A stretch of DNA of 64,000 nucleotides from Defluviitaleaceae bacterium (GCA_009780185.1 WRAN01000002.1:124001-188000), one strand, 5' to 3'. Counted from the stretch's first letter, positions 18,177 to 28,531 are shown. The notes: a model not told the origin generated them from the letters alone. Made by a program: numbers and translations.

Positions 18177-18694
18177 ACAGTAAGCTCCAATAGTCCATCT
18201 ATAAGGCGCACAATCATTGTTCCGGCCTCCAAAGACACTGCCTGAACGACATCCTTTATAGCCGGAAGCATAAATGACTTGCCCTCATCGTCTCGTACGA
18301 TATACACATCATTGGCTCCTGTGGGGAATACGTCTTCTATGATTCCCAGTACTTGACCATCCTCAGTTTCAACTTTAAGCCCAACCAAATCCCGGATAAA
18401 ATATTCATCTTTATCCAAAGGAAGTGCCTCTTCTGGGGGAACTAGCAACACGCCTCGCACCAGCTTTTCCGCTGCATTGCGGTCGCCTATCCCTTCCAGG
18501 CACACCAACACCAACCCTTTATGCGGGCGTGCTGAGGTCACCTTATACATAGTTTCCTGGCCCTTTGGAAGGCGCAGCAACACTTCATTAAGAAGCCCAA
18601 ACCGATTTGGGTCATCGGTGGTAGGTAGCACCCGCAATTCACCTCTTATCCCTTGAGGTTTCACAATAATTCCGATTTTAAACCAATTATCCAC
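18173..18694 (-). CDS. rimM: ribosome maturation factor RimM
   Basis: 173 residues, the normal RimM length. Helps assemble the 30S head by binding ribosomal protein S19. N-terminal barrel with [16 protein letters not shown] and a C-terminal PRC-barrel ([11 protein letters not shown], later M-L-P-A-I-K-D-V-V). The start is the GTG at 18694, with AAGGAGA 7 bases upstream; longer in-frame starts would overlap the PfkB gene by 43 bases and have no ribosome site. rpsP is not upstream as is usual; a PfkB kinase gene ends 44 bases before. Confidence 0.96.
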   Translation of the reverse strand: MDNWFKIGIIVKPQGIRGELRVLPTTDDPNRFGLLNEVLLRLPKGQETMYKVTSARPHKGLVLVCLEGIGDRNAAEKLVRGVLLVPPEEALPLDKDEYFIRDLVGLKVETEDGQVLGIIEDVFPTGANDVYIVRDDEGKSFMLPAIKDVVQAVSLEAGTMIVRLIDGLLELTV

Positions 18695-18738
18695 TTTCTT
18701 TCTCCTTAGCAGCTTTATTTTTAAGCATTCCCATTCCC

Positions 18739-19677
18739 TCATAAAACTATCTGAGGCTTGGGCAGCTTGTCCAGATACCACTCATAATCTATTTTTGTAC
18801 ACATGAGCGTCCCCTCTCGCACAACTGAAGCTGCTGCCGCGGCTGAAGCAATCCGTAGCAACTCAGGCTCATTAGTGTTAGCAAAAAGACCATATGCCAG
18901 CCCCGCTACCATGGCATCTCCGGCGCCTTGTAACCCCTTCACATTAAGCTCCAGCCCATCAAGACTGTACGCGGCAGATTCCGTTACCAGAACCGCTCCA
19001 TCGCCCCCCATTGACACACAGATCATTTTCACCTTATACGCTTTGATCAGTCTCATACAAAAGACTGCAATTTCCTCTTTAGATGAAAGGGTAACGCCAA
19101 AAGCACTCTCAAGCTCATACAGATTAGGCTTAATGCAAAAAGGCGGCCTGGCTCCCTTCATAGCAAGCTCTAAGGCTTCTCCTTCTGTATCCAAAATTAC
19201 ATTTCCCTGCCAATCCTCACATAAAGCTTTGTAAAAATCAGCAGGGACTCCACCGGGCATACTTCCGCTAAGTACCAAAACAGAGTTCTCTTCCCATGCT
19301 GTCATAATTTTTGTATAAAGTTTGGCCAAGGCCTTTGCAGGCACGCCATGCCCTGGTTGATTGAGTTCAGTCATTTTTCCGGTAAAGGAATCATACAACT
19401 TTATGTTTGTACGAACTGCGCCTTTTACCATTACAAAGTCATGACACACACCCCATTCATCTAGTGCCTGGGTAATATATCTGCCATTATCATTGTAATT
19501 AAAGCCTAAACACAAGGGATCTCCTCCGAGATTTTTTAGGGCGACAGCTACATTTATGCCCTTACCAGAGGCATAGTGCTTACCTGACTCCACGCGATTT
19601 AACCCGCCATAAATAAATTCTGGGGTAGTAAGCTGCCAATCTATACTAGGATTTAATGAAACAACTACAATACCCAT
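18739..19677 (-). CDS. PfkB-family sugar kinase (1-phosphofructokinase/tagatose-6-phosphate kinase type)
   Basis: 312 residues of the ribokinase fold. N-terminal S-L-N-P-S-I-D and G-G-L-N-R-V, glycine-rich S-G-K-G-I-N-V-A, S-G-S-M-P-G-G, and the anion hole with catalytic Asp in G-A-G-D-A-M-V-A-G. This set is typical of FruK/LacC (hexose-phosphate kinases), not of ribokinase. Phosphorylates a sugar phosphate with ATP in the cytoplasm. Its ATG directly follows the stop of the epimerase gene (TAA then ATG), the ribosome site AAAGGAG lying inside that gene. No PTS gene is nearby to define the sugar. Confidence 0.88.
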   Translation of the reverse strand: MGIVVVSLNPSIDWQLTTPEFIYGGLNRVESGKHYASGKGINVAVALKNLGGDPLCLGFNYNDNGRYITQALDEWGVCHDFVMVKGAVRTNIKLYDSFTGKMTELNQPGHGVPAKALAKLYTKIMTAWEENSVLVLSGSMPGGVPADFYKALCEDWQGNVILDTEGEALELAMKGARPPFCIKPNLYELESAFGVTLSSKEEIAVFCMRLIKAYKVKMICVSMGGDGAVLVTESAAYSLDGLELNVKGLQGAGDAMVAGLAYGLFANTNEPELLRIASAAAAASVVREGTLMCTKIDYEWYLDKLPKPQIVL

Positions 19678-20712
19678 TTATACTCCTTTAAAAATCTCCA
19701 GTGCACGTTCCTGTGCCATAATTACATTCTCAGTAAATAAATCAAAATCTGAATCTTCTATTTGCATTTTGGGGTTGTTTACAAAATAATCGACGGATTG
19801 CCGTATGCCCATATCAAAGCGGGTAGTAGCAACAAACCCAGGCACCAGCCCTTTGATTTTACTATTATCAAACACCACAGAATTAGCCTTATCTCCAATA
19901 AGTGGGCCGCTGTAAGAAGGGTCACAGGCTATAAGAAAGTCCGAAGCCACATGATACAACTTGGGCGTCACACCTAGCGCTGCGCCTATACATTGATATA
20001 CTTGGTTCCATGTAAGACTTTCATCAGATGTAATATGGACAGTCTCCCCTATTGCATGGATATTGCCCATCAGCCCTATAAAGCCTTTAGCGAAATCGGT
20101 GCTGTGAGTCAAGCTCCACAGTGTGAGGCCATCTCCAGGCACCAATACTGGCTTATTATGCAACATCCTTTTCATAATCTGCCATGGCCCATTTTTTCCG
20201 TGGATACTGGTGGGAACAGTGTATTTATCGTAGGTATGGCTTGGCCTTACGATGGTTATAGGAAAACCCTTTTCGCGATACTCAGCCATTAGCATATCCT
20301 CACATGCAATTTTTGCTTGAGAATAGTTCCAGTACGGGTTAGCCACAGGTGTAGATTCGGTTATTACATAATGAGAAAGAGGCTTTTGGTAAGCGGACGC
20401 GCTACTGATAAAGATATACTGTTTTGTTTTACCGGAGAACAGCCGAATATCCCGTCGGATGCTATCGGTATCAAAGTTAATGAAATTGGCCACAACATCA
20501 AAGCTTTCGCCTTCCAGTTTTTTTGCCACAGCTTCTTCATCGTTGATATCCAGTGCCCAGTGACGGATGTTTGCCTCAGGAGCCAGCTTGCTGCTTCGGT
20601 TGCCGCGGTTTAAAAGAGTTAATTCCCAATTAGCATAAGTTCCCAACATGTTGGAAATATCAGTACTGATAATTCCAGTGCCACCGATAAATAATGCCTT
20701 CAATGGTTTCAT
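19678..20712 (-). CDS. NAD-dependent epimerase/dehydratase family protein
   Basis: 344-residue extended short-chain dehydrogenase. Rossmann motif G-G-T-G-I-I-S at residues 10-16, active-site Y-W-N-Y-S-Q-A-K (Y-x-x-x-K), and S-S-A-S-A-Y before it. Close in style to the family that includes plant CSP41 and bacterial nucleotide-sugar epimerases with a G-G-T-x-x-x-S loop. The substrate is not predictable. Same transcription unit as the PfkB gene, with no gap. AAGGGG upstream fits the ATG at 20712, and a TATAAT (minus strand, 20743-20748) gives a plausible promoter. Confidence 0.85.
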   Translation of the reverse strand: MKPLKALFIGGTGIISTDISNMLGTYANWELTLLNRGNRSSKLAPEANIRHWALDINDEEAVAKKLEGESFDVVANFINFDTDSIRRDIRLFSGKTKQYIFISSASAYQKPLSHYVITESTPVANPYWNYSQAKIACEDMLMAEYREKGFPITIVRPSHTYDKYTVPTSIHGKNGPWQIMKRMLHNKPVLVPGDGLTLWSLTHSTDFAKGFIGLMGNIHAIGETVHITSDESLTWNQVYQCIGAALGVTPKLYHVASDFLIACDPSYSGPLIGDKANSVVFDNSKIKGLVPGFVATTRFDMGIRQSVDYFVNNPKMQIEDSDFDLFTENVIMAQERALEIFKGV

Positions 20713-20755
20713 AAAATTCGCCCCTTTTCATCGTTTCCACCGATTATATTGCAAC

Positions 20756-20804
20756 ATATAAAAAAAAGCCATGGGACTGTGATCGTTTCACAGCCTCATG
20801 GCTT
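20756..20804 (-). terminator. intrinsic terminator after dnaJ
   Basis: Stem AAAGCCATG-(agg)-CTGTGA / TCACAG-(ggg)... CATGGCTTT with a run of eight T on the minus strand at about 20759-20767. It closes the heat-shock operon 15 bases after the dnaJ stop. Confidence 0.9.
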
Positions 20805-20819
20805 TACATTTACATTACT

Positions 20820-21956
20820 TTAGGTAAAGTACTCCTTCACCTTATCAAACCAACGCTTCTTATGATATTTATAATCATCGCCCATGGCTTCGTTAAAGGC
20901 CATCAACAATTCTTTTTGACGGTCTGTCATTTGAGTAGGCACAGTTACACTAAGCTTTACCAGCAAGTCGCCTACATTACGGTTATTCCTTAAACTGGGG
21001 ACTCCTTTGCCTTTTAGATTAACCACTGCTCCAGGCTGGGTACCGCCTTTGATGGTATACGTTTCTTCCGAACCATCAAGAAGCGGAATAGATATTTCAT
21101 CCCCTAAGGCCGCCTGCACAAATGTAATAGGCACATCCAGATGAAGATTTGTCCCGCTTCGGGTAAACAATTTATGTGGAGACACTTGTATACTAATATA
21201 CAAATCCCCTGGCTGGGCACCTTTCTCCCCTACTTCGCCTTTGCCAGCAAGCTTAATTTGCTGGCCATCATCAATGCCTTTTGGTACAGTGACTTGCAAT
21301 GTTTTAGTAATGCGAACCCGGCCTTGGCCTCTGCAAGTTGGGCAAGGGTCACGAATGACCTTGCCCTCGCCTCTACAGGCAGAGCAGGTTTCCACAGAGG
21401 TCATCATCCCTAGCATAGTTTGACGTACAACTCTTTCTGTGCCTGAACCGTTACATTTTTTACAATTTTCCGCATGAGAGCCTGGAGCTGCGCCACTACC
21501 TTTACATGTACCACAGGAATCATAGGTTTGCATCTGGATATCACGCGTTGTGCCAAATACCGCTTCTTCAAATTTAATGGGAAGACGCATTTGCATGTCC
21601 GCACCACGACGCGGGCCACGGCGTCGGCCACCCCCTCCAAAGAGATCCCCAATATCCATCTGTGAAAATACGCTGGAGAACATATCATTAATATCCGAAT
21701 GTCCACCCCAGCCGCCGCCTCCACCTTGCTGAAAGGCAGAATGTCCATACTGGTCGTATGCCCGACGCTTTTCACCATCGCTTAATATGGCATTAGCTTC
21801 GTTGACCTCTTTGAATTTGGCTTCAGCGGTTTTATCACCCGGGTTATTGTCTGGGTGATATTTCTTGGCCATATTGCGGTAGGCCTTTTTTATGTCATCG
21901 TCGCTGGCCTGCTTTGTTATGCCAAGCACTTCATAATAATCATTCTTGTTTGCCAT
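20820..21956 (-). CDS. dnaJ: co-chaperone DnaJ
   Basis: 378 residues, full-length type I Hsp40. J domain (1-70) with the H-P-D tripeptide in K-K-Y-H-P-D-N; G-rich linker (G-G-G-G-G-W-G-G); zinc-binding region with four repeats [32 protein letters not shown]; then the client-binding C-terminal domains. Stimulates DnaK ATPase and delivers unfolded clients. Last gene of hrcA-grpE-dnaK-dnaJ; separated from dnaK by 68 bases holding a stable hairpin. Confidence 0.99.
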   Translation of the reverse strand: MANKNDYYEVLGITKQASDDDIKKAYRNMAKKYHPDNNPGDKTAEAKFKEVNEANAILSDGEKRRAYDQYGHSAFQQGGGGGWGGHSDINDMFSSVFSQMDIGDLFGGGGRRRGPRRGADMQMRLPIKFEEAVFGTTRDIQMQTYDSCGTCKGSGAAPGSHAENCKKCNGSGTERVVRQTMLGMMTSVETCSACRGEGKVIRDPCPTCRGQGRVRITKTLQVTVPKGIDDGQQIKLAGKGEVGEKGAQPGDLYISIQVSPHKLFTRSGTNLHLDVPITFVQAALGDEISIPLLDGSEETYTIKGGTQPGAVVNLKGKGVPSLRNNRNVGDLLVKLSVTVPTQMTDRQKELLMAFNEAMGDDYKYHKKRWFDKVKEYFT

Positions 21957-21987
21957 GGTTCCCCCAAGTTAAAGAGAATTCAATATC

Positions 21988-22012
21988 AGGAACCGCGCAA
22001 AGCGCGGTTCTT
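21988..22012 (-). promoter_or_regulatory. stable hairpin between dnaK and dnaJ
   Basis: AAGAACCGCGC / GCGCGGTTC(C)T arms around a 3-base loop, G+C-rich core of 8 perfect pairs. No T run follows on the minus strand, so it looks like an RNA-processing or mRNA-stabilising element instead of a full terminator; it could lower dnaJ relative to dnaK. Confidence 0.65.
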
Positions 22013-22024
22013 ATTTAATCCATT

Positions 22025-23866
22025 TTACTGTTCTGTAAAATCGCCGTCAATAATATCGTCATGTTGTGGGCCGTAGTCTGCCGGCTCTTCTCCTGTAGGG
22101 GGAGCAGCGTTTTGATATAGCTTAGTGGAGAACTCTGTCAGTACTTGAGTGTAGGCGGCTGTTGCGTCTTTTAGGCGCTGGGTTTCAGACTCGTTCATTG
22201 TGTCGCTGTGCATGGAACTGCTTACATCCTTTAGCTTTTGCATTTCGGCACTTAGGCTTTCTTTGTCTTCTTCACTTACTTTATCTGCTAAATCGGTCAG
22301 CAGTTTTTCTGTTTGGAAAATTAGGGCTTCTGCTTCGTTTTGGGCGTCAATTGCTTCTTTGCGGATACGGTCTTGCTCTGCGTATTCCTCGGCTTCTTTT
22401 ACTGCGCGGTCAATATCGTCATCTGATAGATTTGTACTGGCGGCAATTGTGATTTTTTGCTCGGTGCCTGTACCTAGATCTTTTGCTGATACGCTTACAA
22501 TACCGTTGGCATCTATATCAAAGGTTACCTCGATTTGAGGCACACCGCGAGGAGCAGGTGGAATACCATCTAGGCGGAAACGACCTAGCTCTTTATTGTC
22601 TTTGGCAAGGGCGCGCTCTCCTTGCACTACTACTATATCAACGGCGGTTTGGTTGTGGGCTGCCGTTGAGAAGGTTTCTTTTTTGTTGGTGGGGATTGTG
22701 GTGTTGCGCTCGATTAGGCGTGTAGCTACACCGCGCTCGGTTTCGATGCTTAGAGATAGAGGCGTTACGTCAAGCAGCAAGATACTTCCTGCGCCTTCAT
22801 CTCCTGCAAGCTTACCGGCTTGGATACTTGCACCAAGAGCTACACATTCGTCTGGGTTAAGGCCTTTGAAAGGATCTTTCCCTGTTAGCTTTTTAACTGC
22901 ATCTTGAACGGCAGGGATACGGGTAGAACCACCGACCAACAGCACTTTAGAAAGCTCTGATGGAGACAAGTCTGCATCCTTGAGGGCTGTGCGAGCCGGG
23001 CCCATGGTTTTTTCTACTAGGTCATGGGTTAGTTCGTCGAACTTAGCACGGGTTAGGTTGATATCCATGTGTTTTGGCCCGTCTTGATTCATGGTTATAA
23101 ATGGCAGATTGATGTTGGTTGTGATAACTGTAGAGAGCTCTTTCTTTGCTTTTTCAGCAGCCTCTTTTAAGCGCTGCATTGCCATTTTGTCTTGGGCTAA
23201 ATCTATGCTTTCAATTTTCTTAAATTCCTGAACAAGATAATCTATTACTCTATCATCAAAGTCATCTCCGCCTAAGCGGTTATTGCCGCTTGTGGCAAGT
23301 ACTTCTATTACACCGTCACCGATGGATATGATGCTTACGTCAAAGGTTCCGCCACCTAAGTCGTATACCATGATTTTTTGCTCTTTTTCGTTGTCTAGGC
23401 CATATGAAAGAGCTGCGGCTGTGGGCTCGTTGATTATACGCTCTACTTCCAGGCCCGCGATTTTACCGGCATCTTTTGTGGCTTGGCGCTGGCTGTCTGT
23501 GAAGTAAGCAGGTACTGTGATTACAGCTTTGGTTATGGTTTCTCCCAGATAACTTTCTGCGTCTGATTTTAGTTTTTGTAGGATCATTGCCGAAATTTCT
23601 TGTGGGGAGTAATTTTTATCGTTTATATTTACTTTGAAATTAGTACCCATTTGGCGCTTTATACTCATAACTGTGTTGTCTGGGTTGGTTATGGCTTGGC
23701 GCTTTGCGGTTTCGCCTATTAAGCGTTCTCCTGCCTTTGTGAAGGCGGCTACTGATGGGGTGGTGCGCATTCCTTCAGAGTTTGCGATTACTACAGGCTG
23801 ACCACCTTCCATTACAGCTACACATGAGTTGGTGGTTCCTAGGTCTATTCCGATTATTTTAGACAT
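22025..23866 (-). CDS. dnaK: molecular chaperone DnaK (Hsp70)
   Basis: 613 residues. Nucleotide-binding domain with [10 protein letters not shown] (4-13), [12 protein letters not shown] and [11 protein letters not shown]; substrate domain beginning after the linker [11 protein letters not shown]; acidic tail ending D-D-I-I-D-G-D-F. The gap typical of Gram-positive DnaK in the N-terminal domain fits the short length. TAAGGAGAAA upstream supports the ATG at 23866. Central member of the CIRCE-controlled operon. Confidence 0.99.
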   Translation of the reverse strand: MSKIIGIDLGTTNSCVAVMEGGQPVVIANSEGMRTTPSVAAFTKAGERLIGETAKRQAITNPDNTVMSIKRQMGTNFKVNINDKNYSPQEISAMILQKLKSDAESYLGETITKAVITVPAYFTDSQRQATKDAGKIAGLEVERIINEPTAAALSYGLDNEKEQKIMVYDLGGGTFDVSIISIGDGVIEVLATSGNNRLGGDDFDDRVIDYLVQEFKKIESIDLAQDKMAMQRLKEAAEKAKKELSTVITTNINLPFITMNQDGPKHMDINLTRAKFDELTHDLVEKTMGPARTALKDADLSPSELSKVLLVGGSTRIPAVQDAVKKLTGKDPFKGLNPDECVALGASIQAGKLAGDEGAGSILLLDVTPLSLSIETERGVATRLIERNTTIPTNKKETFSTAAHNQTAVDIVVVQGERALAKDNKELGRFRLDGIPPAPRGVPQIEVTFDIDANGIVSVSAKDLGTGTEQKITIAASTNLSDDDIDRAVKEAEEYAEQDRIRKEAIDAQNEAEALIFQTEKLLTDLADKVSEEDKESLSAEMQKLKDVSSSMHSDTMNESETQRLKDATAAYTQVLTEFSTKLYQNAAPPTGEEPADYGPQHDDIIDGDFTEQ

Positions 23867-23928
23867 GATTTTTCTCCTTATAAAATTTTATTTGCCCATG
23901 CGCCGTAAGCGCTGAGGCTTAACAATAA

Positions 23929-24510
23929 TTAGTTTGCTACTTTTACCATGCTTGGGCGCAATACCTTGTCTCGGTGTTTATAGCCTTTTTGCAAAACTTC
24001 TACTACTACATTTTGGTCGTAGGCATCATCTTCTATATGGGCTACTGCATGATGAATATTGTGGTCAAAGGATGTGCCTGGTTCATCATTTATTGGCTCT
24101 ATTCCTATATCCGCCAATGTGTTATCCAGCTGACGTGCTATTAGGGCTATTCCTTGGTAGAAGTTATCTTCTTTGTTTTCGCTGGCATTCATTGCTCTTT
24201 GGAAATTATCTACTATAGGCAGCAGCTTTTCTGCGGCGGCTCTTAGCCCATCATCGTACCGGGCGGCCATTTCCTTTGTTGTGCGTTTGCGGAAGTTGTC
24301 AAACTCTGCCAATGTGCGCTTGTGGCGGTCTTGGGCTTGGGCTAGTACGTCTTCCAGGTCTGGGGTCGCTGGCGCTTCTGGATCTAGGACTTCAACTTCT
24401 TCCTCTGAATCTTCTACCTCTTCTGCTTCCATTTCGTTTTCATTGATTTCTGATGCATCAGTAACCTCGTTTACATTCTTTGGGTGCTTTGCGTTTTTCT
24501 TTGCTTTCAT
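23929..24510 (-). CDS. grpE: nucleotide exchange factor GrpE
   Basis: 193 residues. A long acidic, low-complexity N-terminus (about 15-55, rich in E and D) leads into the coiled coil (Q-A-Q-D-R-H-K-R-T-L-A-E-F-D-N-F-R-K-R), then the four-helix and beta domain with N-F-Q-R-A-M and the end V-L-Q-K-G-Y-K-H-R-D-K-V-L-R-P-S-M-V. Exchanges ADP for ATP on DnaK and acts as a thermosensor. Lies 27 bases after hrcA. Confidence 0.98.
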   Translation of the reverse strand: MKAKKNAKHPKNVNEVTDASEINENEMEAEEVEDSEEEVEVLDPEAPATPDLEDVLAQAQDRHKRTLAEFDNFRKRTTKEMAARYDDGLRAAAEKLLPIVDNFQRAMNASENKEDNFYQGIALIARQLDNTLADIGIEPINDEPGTSFDHNIHHAVAHIEDDAYDQNVVVEVLQKGYKHRDKVLRPSMVKVAN

Positions 24511-24537
24511 TATATATCCCTTTCTTTAGAAGCTTTT

Positions 24538-25572
24538 TTATCCTTCGCTAAGTGCTTTTAAAACGTGTTGGATATTCTGCAATATCCCTTGTAAAACGGA
24601 CACGGCATGGCCATAGTCCATACGGGTGGGGCCTATTAGGGCTATGCTTCCCGTACTTTGGTTATCAATTGAATAATTGGCCTTTATTAGACTGCAATCT
24701 TTTAGGATTTCCAGACTGTTTTCGTTACCTATTATGATTTGGATATTATCGGTTTGTGGCTGGTTGAGAATGGAAATAAGAGCATCTCGCTCTTCCAGGG
24801 CTTGGAAAATAGCTTCCGCTTTGCGGATATCCGAAAATTCCGGAAAGGCCAAGATGTTTTTTGCTCCGCTTGTAAACACCCGCATATCGTCTTCGTCTTG
24901 GATTAGGCCCACTATTACACCTAAAATAGGCATTAGAATATGGGCATAATGGGCAAAGGATATTAATAGCTGGTCTATTAGTGGGCGATCTATTTCCTGG
25001 ATAGTTTTGCCACTTAGATGCTTTGTTAGTATATTTGAGAGGCGATTTAGCTCTTCATACTCTGGAGCAGCAGAAAGTGACAGGGGTTGATTTTTTACAG
25101 ACTTTGTATCTGTAACCATTACCAGGAAAATAGTTTTATCATCTACGGGAATCATCTGTACATGCTTGATTTTAGTCTTCTTGAGATAAGGCTCCGATAC
25201 TATTGCTGTATACCGGGTTAGGCGAGCCAGTGCGGTTGCGGTTTTTTTCATCATATGCTCTACCTGATATATATTGCTTAGTATCATCTGCTGTAAAACC
25301 AAGGATTCCTCTGATGTTAGGGCTTTTTTAGGCATCATGCTGTCTACATAGAAGCGATATCCTTTTTGTGAGGGCACTCTGCCAGAAGAGGTATGGGGTT
25401 GGGTTATTAGACCCATGTCCTCCAGGTCACTCATTTCGTTACGTATCGTGGCAGAGCTAATGCCCATGGCGTACTTTTTTGCTATGGTACGGGAGCCTAT
25501 TGGCTCTGCGGTTTGGATATAATCGTTGATTATGGCTTCTAATATCTTATGTTGCCTATCACTTAAAGCCAT
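24538..25572 (-). CDS. hrcA: heat-inducible transcription repressor HrcA
   Basis: 344 residues. N-terminal winged helix (I-L-E-A-I-I-N-D-Y-I-Q-T-A-E-P-I-G-S-R-T-I) followed by S-S-A-T-I-R-N-E-M-S-D-L-E and the hinge P-H-T-S-S-G-R-V-P-S, then the GAF-like and C-terminal domains. Binds CIRCE and represses its own operon; folding depends on GroEL. The operator at 25606-25632 lies 34 bases upstream of the ATG. Confidence 0.98.
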   Translation of the reverse strand: MALSDRQHKILEAIINDYIQTAEPIGSRTIAKKYAMGISSATIRNEMSDLEDMGLITQPHTSSGRVPSQKGYRFYVDSMMPKKALTSEESLVLQQMILSNIYQVEHMMKKTATALARLTRYTAIVSEPYLKKTKIKHVQMIPVDDKTIFLVMVTDTKSVKNQPLSLSAAPEYEELNRLSNILTKHLSGKTIQEIDRPLIDQLLISFAHYAHILMPILGVIVGLIQDEDDMRVFTSGAKNILAFPEFSDIRKAEAIFQALEERDALISILNQPQTDNIQIIIGNENSLEILKDCSLIKANYSIDNQSTGSIALIGPTRMDYGHAVSVLQGILQNIQHVLKALSEG

Positions 25573-25605
25573 ACAATCCCCCCTTTTATAGGAGCCAGCG
25601 AATTG

Positions 25606-25632
25606 TTAGCACTCTAGCACGTCGAGTGCTAA
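25606..25632. promoter_or_regulatory. CIRCE operator (HrcA-binding site)
   Basis: TTAGCACTC-N9-GAGTGCTAA, a perfect match to the consensus, between the promoter at 25640-25668 and the hrcA start, so bound HrcA blocks initiation. Confidence 0.98.
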
Positions 25633-25639
25633 CAGGGAA

Positions 25640-25668
25640 AAGATAACATGACTGAAAAAGTATGTCAA
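25640..25668 (-). promoter_or_regulatory. sigma-A promoter of the hrcA operon
   Basis: Minus strand TTGACA (63-68) and TATCTT (40-45) with the ideal 17-base spacer, directly upstream of CIRCE. Confidence 0.9.
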
Positions 25669-25707
25669 GGCTTTTTTTAGGTTTTGATGATTGGAACAAC
25701 CCCGATA

Positions 25708-25716
25708 TGGTATAAT
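25708..25716 (+). promoter_or_regulatory. extended -10 promoter of tldD
   Basis: TGGTATAAT, a TGn-extended -10, 28 bases upstream of the tldD ATG. There is no clear -35, which extended -10 promoters can lack. Confidence 0.6.
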
Positions 25717-25744
25717 CAGTAAAAATTTACAAAGGGGGAACACA

Positions 25745-27184
25745 ATGTCAATCAAGGACAAAATTACCCAAGCAATGGAGGCCGCAAAGGCCTTAGGGGT
25801 AGACTATGCCGATATTCGGGTAAAGGACATTCGCATGGAGTCCATCAGCCTAGAAAACGGCGCTTTATCAGCAGCGGTGACTAACCGCAGCCAGGGTTAT
25901 GGCATTAGGGTGTATGTAGACGGCTCTATGGGGTTTGCCGCCAGCGGTGACATGGACAAGCTTGTGGAAACAGTACATGAAGCTTATCAAATAGCCAAAG
26001 CCAGCCTGACTTTGCAAGCCCAGAAAATTGTACTGGCACCAAAGGAAGCCGCTAAAGGCACCTACTCCACCCCGGTTGTAACCGACCCGTTTACTGTGCC
26101 CTTTTCAGAAAAACTAGCGCTGTTAAACAAGTGTAACGACGCAATAAAGGCAGTACCAGGCATAACCTATAGTGTTTGTGGCCTGGATTTCCGCAAAGAT
26201 GATGTAATTTATGCAGACACCGACGGCAGTTATATTGAACAGTATTTCTGCCAGTGCACCGGCCAAATAATTACTACAGCATCTTCTGAGGAAGATAACC
26301 AAGACCGCAGCTTTATAGATGTAATAAGAGGCGGCTACGAAACAATTCTTAACTTGGAAATGCCAAAAATCGCAGCACGGCTGGCCGCTGAAGTAGTAGA
26401 GCTTATAAACTGCCCAGACTGCCCAAGTGGTGAGTTCGATTTGGTAATCAATCCTAATCAGATGTTCCTACAAATCCATGAAAGTGTTGGCCATCCCACA
26501 GAGCTTGACCGGGTACTTGGTAGTGAGGCCGCCTTTGCGGGGCGCAGCTTCCTTGCACCGGAGGATTTAAAGAAAAACCTGGTTTACGGCTCAAAGCATG
26601 TGACCTTGGTTGCAGATGCTACCTGCCCGCAAGGCCTTGGCACCTTTGCCTATGATGATGAAGGGGTTCCTGCGCAAAATATAACTTTAGTAGATAAAGG
26701 CATTTTCACCGGGTTCCAAACCTCAAGGGATAATGCCCCTGTGGTTGGCCTACCATCAAGTGGTGGCGGCCTTTCCGACGGCTGGCGCAACCTTCCTATC
26801 GTCCGTATGACCAATATTAACCTGCTTCCGGGAGAAGGCTCTCCAGAGGATTTAATCGCCGGGATAGAATACGGATTCTTACTAGACCAAAACAAAAGCT
26901 GGAGCATCGACGACCTGCGTATCAATTTCCAATTTGCTTGTCAGGTTGCTTATGAAATCAAAGACGGCAAACTTACTGGGCGTATGTTTAAAAACCCCAT
27001 CTACGCAGGCAAAACAACAGAGTTTTGGGGTAGCTGTGATGGTGTGGCAGGGCCGGAATATTGGCAGCTTATTGGGATACCCAATTGCGGCAAGGGCCAA
27101 CCCATGCAGGTGATGCGAGTATCACACGGCTCTTCTCCCACAAGATTTAGAAAAGTGAAGGTAGGTGTATCTGATGTTAAATAA
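25745..27184 (+). CDS. tldD: metalloprotease TldD (TldD/PmbA family)
   Basis: 479 residues. Contains the zinc motif H245-E-S-V-G-H, which marks the catalytic TldD subunit, and the P-S-S-G-G-G family region before it ends. TldD with TldE (PmbA) forms a protease that, in Escherichia coli, matures microcin B17 and degrades small unfolded peptides; here the substrate is unknown. ATG at 25745 follows GGGGGAA; an in-frame upstream extension is rejected. Overlaps pmbA by 11 bases. Confidence 0.95.
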   Translation: MSIKDKITQAMEAAKALGVDYADIRVKDIRMESISLENGALSAAVTNRSQGYGIRVYVDGSMGFAASGDMDKLVETVHEAYQIAKASLTLQAQKIVLAPKEAAKGTYSTPVVTDPFTVPFSEKLALLNKCNDAIKAVPGITYSVCGLDFRKDDVIYADTDGSYIEQYFCQCTGQIITTASSEEDNQDRSFIDVIRGGYETILNLEMPKIAARLAAEVVELINCPDCPSGEFDLVINPNQMFLQIHESVGHPTELDRVLGSEAAFAGRSFLAPEDLKKNLVYGSKHVTLVADATCPQGLGTFAYDDEGVPAQNITLVDKGIFTGFQTSRDNAPVVGLPSSGGGLSDGWRNLPIVRMTNINLLPGEGSPEDLIAGIEYGFLLDQNKSWSIDDLRINFQFACQVAYEIKDGKLTGRMFKNPIYAGKTTEFWGSCDGVAGPEYWQLIGIPNCGKGQPMQVMRVSHGSSPTRFRKVKVGVSDVK

Positions 27185-28493
27185 GAAAGACGCCCAAAGC
27201 ATAATAGAAAAACTTACGTCTTATGTAAGCCACTATGCCACGGTTAATATCGGCTCAGGAAGCCAGGGCACCACCCGCTTTGCCAACTCTGAAATCAGTC
27301 AAAATGTTACCACTAGCGACACAAATGTAAGCCTTACGGTTTACGAAGGTAAAAAGGAAGCCACCTGTGCCACTAACGTCCTTACAGAAGAAGGGCTAAA
27401 GCAACTGGCAAAAGATGCCCAAGAACTCCTTAAATATGTACCGGAAGGCGAATATGAAGCATTCACCATGTCCAAAGAACCAGTAGATGAGAGGCCACCT
27501 ACTGGGGAACTTGCCACTGCCTTTGATGCTGCCGCCAGGGCCGCATATATAAAGGAAGGGGTTTCTTACGTAAAAGAAGGATTTACCGCGTCCGGCGCAT
27601 TGGTTCTCACACAGCAGGCTATAGCCGTCGGGGACAGCCTCGGGGCCTTCCGCTATGCCCAATATGACCAAGTGACGTTTAATACCGTAGTTACCCACCA
27701 AGATGGCACCGATGGTGCTGGCGAGTGTACATCTTACACAGTTGTACCAGATGTTATTGGGGAATTTAAAAAAGCCCAGGCCACAGCCTCGGCTGCTATG
27801 GGGGCCGTTAGTCCAGAACTTGGCGCTCATACTGTAGTACTTTCGCCTTTAGCCTTTGCAGACCTGGTTGGCTTTATGGGATTCATGCTTGGGGCAGACG
27901 CCATCGAGGACGGTAGTAGCTTTGCTATTGAGAAACTAGGGCAGAAGATGTTCGGTGATAATTTTACCGTGACCGATAATGTAAATTGCCCTTGCACGCG
28001 GCCTGTGTTTTTTGATTATGAAGGAACCCCACGCCAATCCGTTGCCATGGTGGATAAGGGTGTTGTATCTTCGTTCTTATATGACAATAAGCTCGCAGCC
28101 AAGCACAAGGCACCCAATACAGGCCATGCCGTCACCAATAAGGGGCGCGGCGGTTACGCCATTAATCTACAGGTAGAAGGCGGAAGCCAAACCTTGGAAG
28201 AGATTATTGCATCCACTAAAAAAGGAATTTTTATTAATGAGTTCCACTATACCAACTTTGTAAACCCTCGCACCTTGCAGCTTACAGGGCTTACCCGTAA
28301 CGGTACTTTCCTTATAGAAGATGGTAAGATTACCACCCCTATATCAACTGTGCGCTTTACAGAAAGCCTGCTGGATGCATTTAACTCCATCACAGCTATT
28401 TCCAGTGACCGGACTTTGACTGCCGGGTACATGGGGGCGTCTCTAGTGCCTGGTGCGCGCATTGACAATTTCCATTTTACCAGTAAGCCATAG
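27174..28493 (+). CDS. pmbA: PmbA/TldE, non-catalytic partner of TldD
   Basis: 439 residues. Homologous over its length to TldD but without the H-E-x-x-x-H motif, as expected for the TldE subunit. The ATG at 27174 lies inside the end of tldD with AGGTAGG about ten bases before; the GTG at 27165 is an alternative. The overlap implies coupled synthesis of the two subunits in equal amounts. Confidence 0.93.
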   Translation: MLNKKDAQSIIEKLTSYVSHYATVNIGSGSQGTTRFANSEISQNVTTSDTNVSLTVYEGKKEATCATNVLTEEGLKQLAKDAQELLKYVPEGEYEAFTMSKEPVDERPPTGELATAFDAAARAAYIKEGVSYVKEGFTASGALVLTQQAIAVGDSLGAFRYAQYDQVTFNTVVTHQDGTDGAGECTSYTVVPDVIGEFKKAQATASAAMGAVSPELGAHTVVLSPLAFADLVGFMGFMLGADAIEDGSSFAIEKLGQKMFGDNFTVTDNVNCPCTRPVFFDYEGTPRQSVAMVDKGVVSSFLYDNKLAAKHKAPNTGHAVTNKGRGGYAINLQVEGGSQTLEEIIASTKKGIFINEFHYTNFVNPRTLQLTGLTRNGTFLIEDGKITTPISTVRFTESLLDAFNSITAISSDRTLTAGYMGASLVPGARIDNFHFTSKP

Positions 28494-28531
28494 ATACAGA
28501 TAATCTACTTAAAAATCGACTCAAACTTCAT

